Part shown: positions 1 through 9,165 of the stretch, piece by piece | Position numbering within the stretch: the first letter of the stretch is position 1 | How the letters are laid out: the number at the start of each line of letters is the position of its first letter | Assembly: GCA_017577365.1 (NCBI GenBank) | Contig: PKRJ01000032.1 | Location: forward strand, 1-40,645 | Direction of reading: 5' to 3' | Source: Gammaproteobacteria bacterium | GTDB lineage: Bacteria > Pseudomonadota > Gammaproteobacteria > Steroidobacterales > Rariloculaceae | Length of the DNA: 40,645 nucleotides | Translations under genes and position numbers: made by a program | The notes under the pieces: generated by a model | What the model saw: only the letters and a program-made list of their open reading frames with translations | What the model was told of the DNA's origin: nothing | The model's database searches: none

Positions 1-557
1 GCCTGATAGAGATCGGGCGAGATCGACAAGCGTCCCGCGAGAAGCAGCAGCGCGACGAACGGCGTCTCCTTCCACACGTCCATCACGATCGCGGCGTGCA
101 TCGCCCACACCGGATCACCGAGCCAGTTGATCCCGGTGCCGAGCAGATAGTTGATGACGCCGAAATCGCCGTTGTACATCCACTCCCACATGCGCGCGGC
201 GACGACCGTCGGGATCGCCCACGGCAGCAGCACGACGGCGCGCATCGCGGCGCGGCCGACGAAAGGCCGCGCGAGGAGCAGCGCGAAAGCGAGCCCGATC
301 GCGATCTCGAGCACGACCGAGACGAGCGTGAAGTAGAGCGTATTGCCGAGCGCGTTCCAGAAGCGCGCGTCCGAGGCCAGCCGCACGAAGTTGTCGAGAC
401 CGACGAAGGACGGCTCGTCGCCGAGCAACGAATAGCGCGCGAGGCTCAACCACAGCACGTAGACGATCGGGAAGAACGTGACGACGCCGAGCACGATGGC
501 CGCCGGCGCGAGGAACGCCGCGGGCCGCTCGCCGAGGCGCTCGAGCACGCGTCTCAT
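1..557 (-). CDS. Sugar ABC transporter permease (MalF/UgpA type), 3' end outside window
   Basis: About 185 codons are visible before the gene runs off the left edge. Translation starts MRRVLERLGERPAAF and continues with a hydrophobic segment (AIVLGVVTFFPIVYVLWLSL), a periplasmic-type stretch with FVGLDNFVRL, and further membrane segments. That is the usual opening of binding-protein-dependent sugar permeases of the MalF class. The family is known to pair with a second permease (MalG type) and an ATPase, which would lie beyond the window. The ATG overlaps the stop of the binding-protein gene (ATGA, 4 nt), so the two are translationally coupled in one operon. The conserved EAA loop lies in the missing part, so the call rests on the N-terminal half and the operon partner. 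Substrate is unknown. Confidence 0.85.
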   Translation of the reverse strand, partial: MRRVLERLGERPAAFLAPAAIVLGVVTFFPIVYVLWLSLARYSLLGDEPSFVGLDNFVRLASDARFWNALGNTLYFTLVSVVLEIAIGLAFALLLARPFVGRAAMRAVVLLPWAIPTVVAARMWEWMYNGDFGVINYLLGTGINWLGDPVWAMHAAIVMDVWKETPFVALLLLAGRLSISPDLYQ

Positions 558-1828
558 GGCTCGGCCATGATGCGTTCGATCTCGCGCTGCGCGTCGGCCA
601 GCGCGCCGGCGGGCCGTTTCAGCCCCGTCACGACCGCGCTGAATTCGCTCTGCAGCACCTGCGAGAGTTGCGCGTAGCGCGGCGTGACGGGCCGCGAGCG
701 GGCCGCATCGAGCGCGTCGCGCAGCGCTTCGAGATGCGGCTGCGCTGCGAGCAGCTCCGGATCGGCATAAAGTGCCCGCAGCGACGGGTTGTAACCGTAC
801 GCGAGTGAAAGCGCGCGCTGCGCTTCGGGCGACGTCATGAAGCGCACGAAGGCCGCGGCCTCGTCCGGATGACGCGAGCGCGCGTTGATGCCGAGATTCC
901 AGCCGCCGAGCGCGGACGCGGACTCGTGCCCTTCGAAATGGGGCAGCGGCGCGACGCCGACCTTGCCGCGGATCGGGGAATCGGGACGCTCGAACAACGT
1001 CCACGCGTACGGCCAGTTGCGCAGGAAAACCGCGCGTCCGCTGCCGAACACGTGGCGCGACGGCTCCTCGGTCGCGGTCGTGACGATCGCGGGGCTCACG
1101 CCTTGCGCGACGAGCGACTGCAGGAACTCGAGCGCGCGCAGCGTCTCGGGGCTCTCGAGCACGACGCGCTCCCCGTCGAGCACTTCGCCGCCCGCGCTCC
1201 AGATCATCTCGAGCGCGTTGCAGACGAGCCCTTCGTACTGCCGACCCTGCCAGACGAAGCCGTGCACGCCCGGCTCGCGCGCCGCGATCGTGCGCGCGGC
1301 CTCCGCGAGCTCGGACCACGTGCGCGGAGCGGAGAAGCCATGGAGCTCGAGCAGGTCTTTGCGGTAGTAGAGAAGCCCCGCGTCGACGAACCACGGCACG
1401 GCGTAATGACGTCCCTCGTACGTCACGGCTTCGAGCGAAGCGGCGAAGAGCGCCTCGTTGTCGGGAAGCAAGCCGGTCACGTCGGCGATCCATCCGGCGC
1501 GCGCGAACTCCGCGACCCAGATCACGTCGAGCGCGAGCACGTCGAAATCGCGCGAGCCGCCGCGCAGGTTGATCACGTAGAACTGATGCTGCTCGTCGCT
1601 CGCGGCCGGCAGCGTCTCGGCCCGCACGCGGATCCCCGGATGCCGTGCCTCGAACTCGCGGAGCAGCGCGGCGAACGGAGCGGGATCGCCGAACAGCCTG
1701 AAATGCTTGAAGACGATCGTGCGCTCGTCCGAGCGCTCGGCAGGCGGCGCATCGCCGCAGCCCGCGACGCCGAGCACGGCGACGAGCACCGCGAGTCCGC
1801 GCGAGAGGGCTTCGATCGCGTTGCGCAC
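554..1828 (-). CDS. ABC sugar-binding lipoprotein (family 1 extracellular solute-binding protein)
   Basis: Periplasmic solute-binding protein of an ABC importer, about 424 aa from the proposed GTG. That start gives a clean lipoprotein signal: short basic N-region, hydrophobic core, and lipobox VAGC with Cys at residue 24. An in-frame TTG at 1900 would add 24 arginine-rich residues and is less likely. The mature part has family features: an early strand (IVFKHFR), PGIRVRAETLP, FDVLALDVIWVAEFARAGWI, and a C-terminal AAAFVRFMTSPEAQRALS. This type is common in trehalose/maltose and other oligosaccharide importers. It overlaps the downstream permease by 4 nt. The kinase stop codon lies upstream, so kinase, binding protein and permease could be co-transcribed. 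No ligand can be assigned. Confidence 0.88.
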   Translation of the reverse strand: MRNAIEALSRGLAVLVAVLGVAGCGDAPPAERSDERTIVFKHFRLFGDPAPFAALLREFEARHPGIRVRAETLPAASDEQHQFYVINLRGGSRDFDVLALDVIWVAEFARAGWIADVTGLLPDNEALFAASLEAVTYEGRHYAVPWFVDAGLLYYRKDLLELHGFSAPRTWSELAEAARTIAAREPGVHGFVWQGRQYEGLVCNALEMIWSAGGEVLDGERVVLESPETLRALEFLQSLVAQGVSPAIVTTATEEPSRHVFGSGRAVFLRNWPYAWTLFERPDSPIRGKVGVAPLPHFEGHESASALGGWNLGINARSRHPDEAAAFVRFMTSPEAQRALSLAYGYNPSLRALYADPELLAAQPHLEALRDALDAARSRPVTPRYAQLSQVLQSEFSAVVTGLKRPAGALADAQREIERIMAEP

Positions 1829-1903
1829 GAGACGCAGAGTACCAACAGTGCGGCGCGGCGCCCGCCCGCGTCGTTGCCGATGCGCCGCGCCGGCGCGCAA
1901 ACC

Positions 1904-4294
1904 TTACCCCCGTAGCGAGTCGACCAGCTCGCGCAGCACCGAGATCTCCGCGGGCTTCACGATATGGCGATCGAAGCCCGCCTCGCGCGCCTTGCGCCGG
2001 TCCTCCTGCTGTCCCCAGCCCGTGAGCGCGATCAGCATCGGCCGCACGATCGGATGCCCCTCGCGGATCCGGCGCGCCGCCTCGTAGCCGTCCATCTGCG
2101 GCATGCCGATGTCGAGGAATACGGCGGCGGGCGACCACTCGTCGACCGCGCGAAGCGCCTCCGCGCCGCTGCACGCGACCCTCGCCTCCACGCCGAACGT
2201 GCGAAGCAACATGGCGAGACTTTCGGCCGCGTCGCGATTGTCGTCGACGACGAGAATTCGCGGAGGCGCGGGGCCCGCGCGCTCGAGCTCGCGCCCCGCG
2301 GCGGCCTTCCGCGGCGCCGCCGGGGGCGCGGCGAGGGGCAGCCGCACGATGAACTCGCTGCCGCTGCCGCGGCCTTCGCTGCGCGCCTCGACGGTGCCGC
2401 CGTGCATCGTCGCGAGCCGCCTCGCGAGCGCGAGCCCGATCCCCAAGCCCCCGATCTGCCCGCGATGCTCCGGGCCGCGCGAGAACATCTCGAAGACGCG
2501 CGGCAAGTCCTCGGGATCGATACCGATACCATTGTCGATCACCGAAATCCGCGCCATGTCGCCGTGCCGCTCGGCGCGCACGGTGATCTGCCCGTGATCC
2601 TCGGTGTATTTCGCGGCGTTGTTCAGCAGGTTCGCGACGATCTGCGCGAGCCGCACGGGATCGCCGTCGAGCCACAGCGGCTCGCCGGGTAGAGTCACGG
2701 TCAGCGTATGCCGCGCGGCCTCGATCAGCGGCTTGCTGGTCTCGACGGCGTTGCGCACGATCTCGGCGAGCTCGACCTTCTCCTTGCGAAGCATGAGCAC
2801 GCCGCGGCTGATCCGCGACATCTCGAGCAGGTCGTCGACGAGCCTGATCAAGTGGTTCAGCTGCCGGTCCATCAGCGCGATCAGCGTCGCGCTCGTCTCG
2901 TCGGCAGCCCCCGTCGTTCCGAGCAGATGCAATGCGTTACGGAGCGGCGCGAGCGGATTGCGCAGCTCGTGCGCGAGCGTCGCCAGGAATTCGTCCTTGG
3001 CTCGATCCGCCGCGCGCAGCGCCTCGGCACGCTCGCGGATCGCGCGCTCGGATTCCGCCGCGAGCCGCTGGCGCTCCGCCTCGGCCACGACCTGCGCGGA
3101 GACGTCGCGGAAGTAGACCGTGATGCCGTTCTCCGCGGGGTACGACTGCAGCTCGTACCAGCGCTCGTGCTCCGCGCAGAACGCGGTCACGCGGGCCGAC
3201 GCGATGCGGTCGTCCATCGCGAGCCGGACGACGCGCTCGAACTCGTTGCCTTCGATGCCGCCGATCTCGGTCCAGATCTTCCTGCCGATCAGCTCGTTCG
3301 GCGCGCGTCCGAAGAGCCGCTGCGCCTCGCGGTTGACGTAGATGAAGCGCCACTCCGCGTCGAGCGCGAAGAACCCTTCGGCGATGCTCTCGAGGATCTG
3401 GGTCGAGCGCAAATTACGCTCCGCCGAGACGCGCTCGGTGATATCCATGCCCGTCGAGAACACGAACTGGACGATGCCCGATTCGTCCTTGATCGGCAGA
3501 CACGCGAAGTCGACGATCCGCTCCTTGCCATCGCCGCGGAAATACACCGAGACGCCGCGGAACGGCTCGCCGCCGACTGCCCGCCCGACGGCATTCTTCA
3601 CCCATTCCTGAAGCTCCGCCGAGCGGTTCCACCATCCGCACTCCCAGAACGGCTTGCCGATGACCTCCTGCCGGGCGATGCCGGTCTCCTCGAGCAACGC
3701 TCGGTTCGCGTCGATCAGCGTGCCGTCGAGCGCGATGCGCGCCGCGTATAGTCCCTGCTCGTACAGCGCCTGGAACTGGCTCACGACCTCGCGCAGCTCG
3801 CGGTTGGTCGCCGCGAGCTGGCGGCCGCGGTGCAGGATCTCGAGCCTGAGCGCGTCGCCGCTTTCCTGTTCCTCACGCGACGAATGGACGAACTCGGTCA
3901 CGTCCTCGATCGCGTGGAGGATATAAAGCAGCGACCCGTCGGCCGACAGCACCGGCGAGTTCACCGCGGACCAGTACCGCTCGACCGTGCCGTTCTCCGG
4001 GCCGGGACGCAGCACGTCGAAGCGCTGGATCTGCATGGCGTCCGCGCCGCCGGTCGCGATCACGCGCTCGAAAGACCGACGCAGCCGCAACGCCGCGATG
4101 GCTCGCGTCGCGGCCGGCTCCTTCGGCAACAGATCGAAGAGACCTCTTCCGACGATCGTCTCACGCGTCGTGAACGTCGCACGTAGATAAGCGTCGCTGG
4201 CGTCGACAACCGTGAATGCGGGATCGGGCCGGACGATCAGGAACAACCCCGGCGCCTGCTCGAACACGCGCCGGTAATCGGTACTTTCGCCCAT
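1904..4294 (-). CDS. Hybrid sensor histidine kinase with three PAS domains and C-terminal receiver
   Basis: 796 aa from ATG at 4294. Order: PAS-like domain about 8-125 (LFLIVRPDPAFTVVDASDAY), second PAS about 165-290 (LYAARIALDGTLIDANRALLEETG), third PAS about 300-410 (FFALDAEWRFIYVNREAQRLFG), a charged helix about 410-435, HisKA with H-box AHELRNPL (His about 442), HATPase about 545-655 (N-box NLLNNAAKYT, G-boxes DNGIGI and GLGIGLALA), and a receiver about 679-796 with phospho-acceptor Asp about 728 in FLDIGMPQMDGY and Lys in HIVKPA. No membrane segment is visible, so it is probably cytoplasmic and senses through the PAS domains. It has no DNA-binding output, so a partner response regulator or Hpt protein must exist elsewhere. 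The reading frame stays open far upstream, antisense to the neighbouring receptor gene, but that extension has no family features. Position between a receptor and a sugar importer suggests, without proving, control of carbohydrate uptake. Confidence 0.92.
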   Translation of the reverse strand: MGESTDYRRVFEQAPGLFLIVRPDPAFTVVDASDAYLRATFTTRETIVGRGLFDLLPKEPAATRAIAALRLRRSFERVIATGGADAMQIQRFDVLRPGPENGTVERYWSAVNSPVLSADGSLLYILHAIEDVTEFVHSSREEQESGDALRLEILHRGRQLAATNRELREVVSQFQALYEQGLYAARIALDGTLIDANRALLEETGIARQEVIGKPFWECGWWNRSAELQEWVKNAVGRAVGGEPFRGVSVYFRGDGKERIVDFACLPIKDESGIVQFVFSTGMDITERVSAERNLRSTQILESIAEGFFALDAEWRFIYVNREAQRLFGRAPNELIGRKIWTEIGGIEGNEFERVVRLAMDDRIASARVTAFCAEHERWYELQSYPAENGITVYFRDVSAQVVAEAERQRLAAESERAIRERAEALRAADRAKDEFLATLAHELRNPLAPLRNALHLLGTTGAADETSATLIALMDRQLNHLIRLVDDLLEMSRISRGVLMLRKEKVELAEIVRNAVETSKPLIEAARHTLTVTLPGEPLWLDGDPVRLAQIVANLLNNAAKYTEDHGQITVRAERHGDMARISVIDNGIGIDPEDLPRVFEMFSRGPEHRGQIGGLGIGLALARRLATMHGGTVEARSEGRGSGSEFIVRLPLAAPPAAPRKAAAGRELERAGPAPPRILVVDDNRDAAESLAMLLRTFGVEARVACSGAEALRAVDEWSPAAVFLDIGMPQMDGYEAARRIREGHPIVRPMLIALTGWGQQEDRRKAREAGFDRHIVKPAEISVLRELVDSLRG

Positions 4295-4462
4295 CGAACG
4301 AGACGCGCTCCGCGGCCGCCTTCGGGATGCGCGGAACCTGGTCGAGCTCCTTCGCTCTTGCGTTCCGGGTGAATCAAGTGTATCAAAGCCGTGCGTGCCG
4401 CGTATCGTGCACGCCAAGGACGCCAAGCGTGCGCTTGCCCACTTTGCGCGTCCCGCGCCCTT

Positions 4463-4492
4463 CCGGATGCACGTACCCGGCCGTGCATCCGG
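4463..4492 (-). terminator. Hairpin after the TonB receptor
   Basis: Perfect 11-bp inverted repeat (CCGGATGCACG at 4463-4473, complement at 4482-4492) with an 8-nt loop, 5 bp beyond the receptor stop codon. No T-run follows on the minus strand, so it may act as a weak or factor-assisted terminator or as a 3' mRNA stabiliser. The repeat is directly visible; its function is inferred from position. Confidence 0.6.
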
Positions 4493-4497
4493 CTCGA

Positions 4498-7400
4498 TCA
4501 CATGCCGATCGAAAGCCCGACGAAGAACCTGCGTCCGAACGGATCGTAGTTCGTGCTCGTCGACCCGAACGCGTTGTTCGTCGACGTTCGCCCGACGACC
4601 GGCGGATCCTCGTCGAGAACGTTGTCGACGCCGGCGCTCAGCCGATAACGATCGTTGAGCGACCAGCTGCCGAAGAGATCGAATCGGTTGTACGCCTCCG
4701 TGCCGAACGCGTCCGCCGACGACGACGGCTGCGGATTGATCGACGGCCAATGCGCCCAGCGCAAGCCGAGCGACCAAGCTCCGCGGTCGAAGCGCAGCGT
4801 CGCGAACGTTCTGTAGTCGTACGACGAGTTGAACAACGTCCCGGTGTACTCCAACGGCTCGGCGCCCGGAAACGCCGTCTCGGAATAGACGTCGAGGATG
4901 CTCGCGACGAGGTTCAGATTGAGCGCACCGGCTCCGCCGATCTCGCGCCGCCAATCGAGCTGGACGTCGTAGCCCTCCGACAGGAGCCCGCCCTGATTCA
5001 TGTAGCGCGCGTCGAACGTGCGCGCGGCGCCGAAATTGCCCGGCGTGAGCGGCTCTCCGCCGACGTACTCGCGATTGATCAGCTCGCAGAACGGGTTGCC
5101 CGCCGCGAGCTCTTCGCCTGTATATGTGCCCGGCGGCGACGCGATCAGCGGGTTGTACGTCGGGTCCATGCACTGCTGATAGATCGTCGCGAAAGCGGGC
5201 GTCGCGATCGCCTGCTCGAGCTCGATGCGATACCAGTCGACCGACAGCGTCCACTGATCGAAGCTCAGCACGAAGCCGAACGTCAACGTGTCCGCTTCTT
5301 CCGAATCGAGGTCGGGATTGCCCTCGGTGATGCCGATCGAGAACGGGAAATTGCCTTCGGCACCGAAGACGTTGAACCTCCAGTTGTCGGCGCTCGGCTG
5401 ACCGGGCTCGTAGAGCTCGGGCGGCGCGCCGTCGCGCACCATCAGGTATTGGCACAGCACCTGGAGATTGAAGCGATGCGGGTTGCTCGGCACGTTGCCC
5501 CAGGGCTGCGTCGCCGGCCACGAGCCGCACGCGTCCTGCGCATTGCCCTCGAGCGCGCTGCCGCCGCGCGGCGTGAAAAGCTCCGTGACGTTCGGCGCGC
5601 GGTTCGCGACCTGCTTTCCGCCGCGGAAACGCAGACGATCCGTGACCGTCCAATCGAAGAGCGCCTTGTACGTCTCGACCGAGCCCACCGTGCTGTAGTC
5701 CGAGAAGCGGATACCCGGATTGATCTCGAAGGACCGCGCGAAGCGCTTGCCGCTCACGAGCGGGATCGCGAGCTCGCCGAAGATTTCTTTCACATCGGTC
5801 GTGCCGGCGACCGAGACCGGCAGAATGATGTTCTGCACGACGTTCGGGTAATCCTGATTCGCGTTGTATCCGGAGTCGGGATCGAACGCGAACTTCTCCT
5901 CGCGAAAGCCGGCGCCGGCCGCGAAACGCAGCTCGCCCGCGGGCATGCGCGCAAGATCTCCGGTCACGCTGCCCTCGATGATGTGCTGCCGCAACGACGT
6001 GATCGAGTTCATGCGCAGCACGACGTAGTCGGCGCAATCCTTCGACACCGACGGAGTGTCGTTGACGCTGCCGTCCTCGTTGAAGATCGGCAGGCCCGAC
6101 GTGCAATGCCCCGTCACGGCGAGCGGAACGAAGCCCGGCAGCGACGAGATGTCGAAGTCGCGGCCGTACATGTCCGCGTTGAACAGGTTCTGCAGCCTCG
6201 GAAGGTGCGGGAAGCCCTCCGGCTGGCGCGCGTTGACGGTCGTCTTGCCGTGCGACGCGTAGAGTTCCCATTGCCATTCCCGCTCACCGACGCCGACGTC
6301 ACCGCGGAACCCGCCGATGACCTGATAGACGTTGGTCGTCGTCTCCGTGCGGAAATTCTCGAGATAGTCGAGCCCCCCGACGTAGGTCCACGGCGCGTCC
6401 GGGACCGGGCGCGACGCGAGCAGCGCGCCGAGCGCGGGCGGCACCGGATGCCTCGGCATCCCCTCCGGGTGCTGCATGAAGAGCGGTGAGTTCGGGTTGT
6501 CGTACTCGGGATGGAACGGAATCGTCGGCGACCAGACGTTGAACACGCCGGACGTGAAGCCGCGCGACGTCGCGAACGTTTCCGCGAACCGGGTGTCGAT
6601 GAAGACCTCGAGGTTGTCCGCGAGCTGGTAACGGCCCGCGCCGAACAGCGAGTAGCGCTCGAGCGGGATCTGCAGATAGTTGTGCTCTCGATCGTTCCAG
6701 CCGAGCGATCCGTCGGCGGGATTCAGCTTGAAGCCGGAATCGCCGCCGAGAGGCCCCGTGTACGGATGGTTCGGGTTCAACGGATCGAGCGCATCGAACA
6801 CGTTGCCGTTCTGGTCGATCACGTAATTGCGGCCCGGCGGCAGGAACCCCGCCGTCGGCATGTTGAACGGATCCGGCTGGTACTGCGAGAGGTTCGAGCT
6901 GCCGATGCCGCCCGGCGTCGTGCCCGGATCGTCCCAGCCGCGCACGATCCAGTCGCGATCCTTGCCGTAGATGATGTCGCGATCGCTGAAATCGGCGCCG
7001 ATCAGAACATTGCCGCGGCCGTCGCTAAAGTTCGCGCCGAAGAGGCCGCTGATCGACGCCTCGGCGCCGTCGCCGTGCTCGGTCACGCTATAGCGCGTGC
7101 TGAGGTCGAAGCCTTCGAAGTCGCGCTTCAGGATGAAGTTCACGACGCCCGCGATCGCGTCCGCGCCGTACACGGCCGCCGCGCCGCCGGTGATGATCTC
7201 GACTCGCTCGATCGCCGCCGCGGGGATCGAGTTCAGATCGACGATGAGGAGACCGTTCACGGGCTGCACACGCCGCCCGTCGAGCAGCACGAGCGTGCGG
7301 TTGAGACCGAGGCCGCGAAGATCGATCGTCGCGGCCCCCGGGGCGGCCGAGGCCTGCGGGAACGGCGTTCCCGCCGGGCTCGCCTGGGCCTGCGTACCCG

Positions 7401-7668
7401 CGACGTTGAACTGGGGCAGCTGATTCAGCGTCGCCTCGAGGGCGACGTTCGTGCGTTCGTTGAACGCATCCGCCTGCAACGTGACGATCGGCGTCGGCGC
7501 CGAGTAATCGCGGCGCGCAATGCGGCTTCCGGTGACGACGACCTCCTCGAGCTCATCCGATGATTGCTCTTGAGCGGCAACGTTCGTCGGGGCGGTGACG
7601 ACGAGCGCGAGCGCGACGGCAGACGAAAGCACGGCCCTGCGGCCGGCGTATCCGGTAACGCCACACAT
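4498..7668 (-). CDS. TonB-dependent outer-membrane receptor (large, about 1056 aa)
   Basis: The start at 7668 is supported by an AGGGGG Shine-Dalgarno 8 nt upstream and a signal peptide (about residues 1-32, ending VAAQ). A TonB-box-like EEVVVTGSRIARRD follows near residues 40-55. The plug domain has IDLRGLGLNRTLVLLDGRRV, SIPAAAIERVEIITGGAAAVYGADAIAGVVN and LKRDFEGF. The rest is a long beta-barrel with typical TonB-receptor features: EEKFAFDPDSGYN, IRFSDYSTVGSVETYKALFDW, and NVLDEDPPVV near the end. It should transport a ligand across the outer membrane using TonB/ExbBD energy. There is no N-terminal signalling (STN) domain. Length over 1000 aa is typical of receptors for larger or organic substrates rather than small siderophore receptors. 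The sugar importer and kinase downstream hint at carbohydrate uptake, but substrate cannot be read from sequence. Confidence 0.93.
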   Translation of the reverse strand: MCGVTGYAGRRAVLSSAVALALVVTAPTNVAAQEQSSDELEEVVVTGSRIARRDYSAPTPIVTLQADAFNERTNVALEATLNQLPQFNVAGTQAQASPAGTPFPQASAAPGAATIDLRGLGLNRTLVLLDGRRVQPVNGLLIVDLNSIPAAAIERVEIITGGAAAVYGADAIAGVVNFILKRDFEGFDLSTRYSVTEHGDGAEASISGLFGANFSDGRGNVLIGADFSDRDIIYGKDRDWIVRGWDDPGTTPGGIGSSNLSQYQPDPFNMPTAGFLPPGRNYVIDQNGNVFDALDPLNPNHPYTGPLGGDSGFKLNPADGSLGWNDREHNYLQIPLERYSLFGAGRYQLADNLEVFIDTRFAETFATSRGFTSGVFNVWSPTIPFHPEYDNPNSPLFMQHPEGMPRHPVPPALGALLASRPVPDAPWTYVGGLDYLENFRTETTTNVYQVIGGFRGDVGVGEREWQWELYASHGKTTVNARQPEGFPHLPRLQNLFNADMYGRDFDISSLPGFVPLAVTGHCTSGLPIFNEDGSVNDTPSVSKDCADYVVLRMNSITSLRQHIIEGSVTGDLARMPAGELRFAAGAGFREEKFAFDPDSGYNANQDYPNVVQNIILPVSVAGTTDVKEIFGELAIPLVSGKRFARSFEINPGIRFSDYSTVGSVETYKALFDWTVTDRLRFRGGKQVANRAPNVTELFTPRGGSALEGNAQDACGSWPATQPWGNVPSNPHRFNLQVLCQYLMVRDGAPPELYEPGQPSADNWRFNVFGAEGNFPFSIGITEGNPDLDSEEADTLTFGFVLSFDQWTLSVDWYRIELEQAIATPAFATIYQQCMDPTYNPLIASPPGTYTGEELAAGNPFCELINREYVGGEPLTPGNFGAARTFDARYMNQGGLLSEGYDVQLDWRREIGGAGALNLNLVASILDVYSETAFPGAEPLEYTGTLFNSSYDYRTFATLRFDRGAWSLGLRWAHWPSINPQPSSSADAFGTEAYNRFDLFGSWSLNDRYRLSAGVDNVLDEDPPVVGRTSTNNAFGSTSTNYDPFGRRFFVGLSIGM

Positions 7669-7938
7669 GTGGATGTCCCCCTGTAAGCTTCGTTTTTGTC
7701 GATCCGATCGTCCCGGCCTCGAGATGCAAAACAGGTGCCACGCATGTGAGGGGACTCGCACCCACGCACGACCGGCGACGCTTCGGCTCACGCTCGCGAT
7801 GCACGACGACCAAAGCGAAAAGCGGCGAGGGATTTCGCATCCCGAAGGTGAAGCGCGGGAGCGAAGGGGCCAAAATACCTGGCGACGGAACCATCCGACG
7901 CGATATCGGCTTCGCGTCGAGGGAAGAAGATCGAGTCG

Positions 7939-8595
7939 ATGCATCTATTCGGCGATCGAGGCAATTCGTTGCACGCGCAACCGAGCACCGCGGCGCCCGC
8001 CTCGCGCGTGCCCACGCTCGGAGCACGGTCGATCGGCAGAACGTCTCGAGCGGCGCTGACGGCCGTCGTGCTCACCCTGGCGTCGGCCGCCGCAGGCCAG
8101 GAAGGACTTCCCGGCGACGCGCCCGGCTGGACCGGTCTGACCGAGGTGGACGAGATCATCGAGGCGCGGCGAGTGCTGATGATTCGGACCGAGGAATTGA
8201 TGCTGCCGATCGACGCGTTCGCTGCCGGCGCCGAGGCCGAGAGCGAGACACTTCGCGCCGCGGCGGAGTCGATCGAGGCGATGCTGCTCGCGTTGCCGCA
8301 TCTCTTCCCGCCGACGACGAATCGCTACGATCCCGACGTGCTCGAGCCCGAAACCCGCGCGCTGCCCGAGATCTGGCGCGACTTCGCGGCGTTCCGCGCG
8401 ATGGCGACGGCCGCCGAGGAGGCCGCCGCGGCGCTCGCCGACGCGGAGGACGAGCCGACGGGCCGCGCCGCCGCGCTGAGGCTCCGGGGGACGTGCGACG
8501 GCTGTCACTCCCGTTTCGCGAAGCCCTATACGCCGCCGAAGGTCACCGAAGAAGATCTCGACTTCGACTTCGACTCGGTCTTCCCGGACGACTGA
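7939..8595 (+). CDS. Cytochrome c'-like periplasmic haem protein with acidic tail
   Basis: 218 aa. One haem-binding motif CDGCH lies at residues 186-190, near the C-terminus, after a largely helical alanine- and glutamate-rich region, as in the cytochrome c'/c-556 fold. A hydrophobic segment (AALTAVVLTLASAAAG, about 39-54) ending near GQEG fits a signal peptide. A later GTG at 8008 would give a more normal-length leader, so the exact start is uncertain. After the haem motif comes FAKPYTPPKVTEE and then a strongly acidic end (DLDFDFDSVFPDD), an addition I do not associate with ordinary cytochrome c'. Role is probably electron transfer or ligand binding in the periplasm. It diverges from the TonB receptor across about 270 bp, in which I see no clear operator. 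Confidence 0.8.
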   Translation: MHLFGDRGNSLHAQPSTAAPASRVPTLGARSIGRTSRAALTAVVLTLASAAAGQEGLPGDAPGWTGLTEVDEIIEARRVLMIRTEELMLPIDAFAAGAEAESETLRAAAESIEAMLLALPHLFPPTTNRYDPDVLEPETRALPEIWRDFAAFRAMATAAEEAAAALADAEDEPTGRAAALRLRGTCDGCHSRFAKPYTPPKVTEEDLDFDFDSVFPDD

Positions 8596-8680
8596 GGCCC
8601 CCTTGCGGCCGCGCTGTCGATTCGGCTCGCCGTCGTTCGACTATTGGGTGCTTCGAATCACACACGACGGAGGAGCCTCC

Positions 8681-9130
8681 ATGCCCAGCACAATCAAGCT
8701 GCATCGCGTCCTGCGCTGCCCGCCCGAGCGGGCCTATCGCGCGTTCCTCGATCCGGACGCCATGGCGAAATGGCTTCCGCCGAACGGCTTCACCGGCAAG
8801 GTTCACCACATGCAAGCCGAGGTCGGCGGGACATACCGGATGTCGTTCACCAATTTCGCGACCGGCCAAAGCCACTCGTTCGGCGGAAAGATTCTGGAGC
8901 TTACGCCCTACGAGCGGATTCGCTACACGGATCAGTTCGACGACCCGAATCTCCCGGGCGAGATCCAGGTGACGGTGACGCTGAAAGCGGTCACGGTCGG
9001 CACCGAGCTGCACATCGTCCAGGAGGGCGTGCCCGATGTCATCCCGGCAGAGGCGTGCTATCTCGGATGGCAGCAGTCGCTCGCCCTGCTCGCGGACCTG
9101 GTCGAAGCGGAAATCCCCAGCGAGCAGTAG
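8681..9130 (+). CDS. SRPBCC/AHSA1-family protein
   Basis: 149 aa. The start is set by a strong GGAGGAG at 8669-8675 before ATG 8681; the open frame extends to 8603 but lacks a better ribosome site. The sequence has the AHSA1/START-like pattern: N-terminal strand followed by RCPPERAYRAFLDPDAMAKWLPPNGF, central GGTYRMSF and FGGKILELTPYERIRYTDQF, and a closing helix near CYLGWQQSLALLADLVEAE. These small helix-grip proteins bind hydrophobic ligands or, in some cases, act with Hsp90. The family gives no specific function here. It lies about 85 bp after the cytochrome gene and converges with the ABC-2 permease across a hairpin. Confidence 0.88.
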   Translation: MPSTIKLHRVLRCPPERAYRAFLDPDAMAKWLPPNGFTGKVHHMQAEVGGTYRMSFTNFATGQSHSFGGKILELTPYERIRYTDQFDDPNLPGEIQVTVTLKAVTVGTELHIVQEGVPDVIPAEACYLGWQQSLALLADLVEAEIPSEQ

Positions 9131-9136
9131 CGTGAC

Positions 9137-9162
9137 CGGTGCTCGCCGTGCGGCGAGCACCG
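9137..9162. terminator. Bidirectional terminator hairpin between convergent genes
   Basis: Perfect 11-bp stem (CGGTGCTCGCC, complement at 9152-9162) with a 4-nt loop at 9148-9151. It fills most of the short gap between the convergent SRPBCC gene (stop at 9130) and the ABC-2 permease (stop at 9166-9168). No T-run is present on either side. Position and symmetry suggest a shared terminator. Confidence 0.65.
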
Positions 9163-9165
9163 CGA

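Noticed and set aside
4295..6277. N-terminal extension of the hybrid kinase into the receptor gene
   Set aside because: The extension is antisense to receptor codons and has no family features; ATG 4294 starts the PAS domain directly.
4216..6489. Long plus-strand open frame opposite the TonB receptor
   Set aside because: Arginine-rich translation without any domain; it is the antisense of a clear receptor gene, as expected in high-GC DNA.
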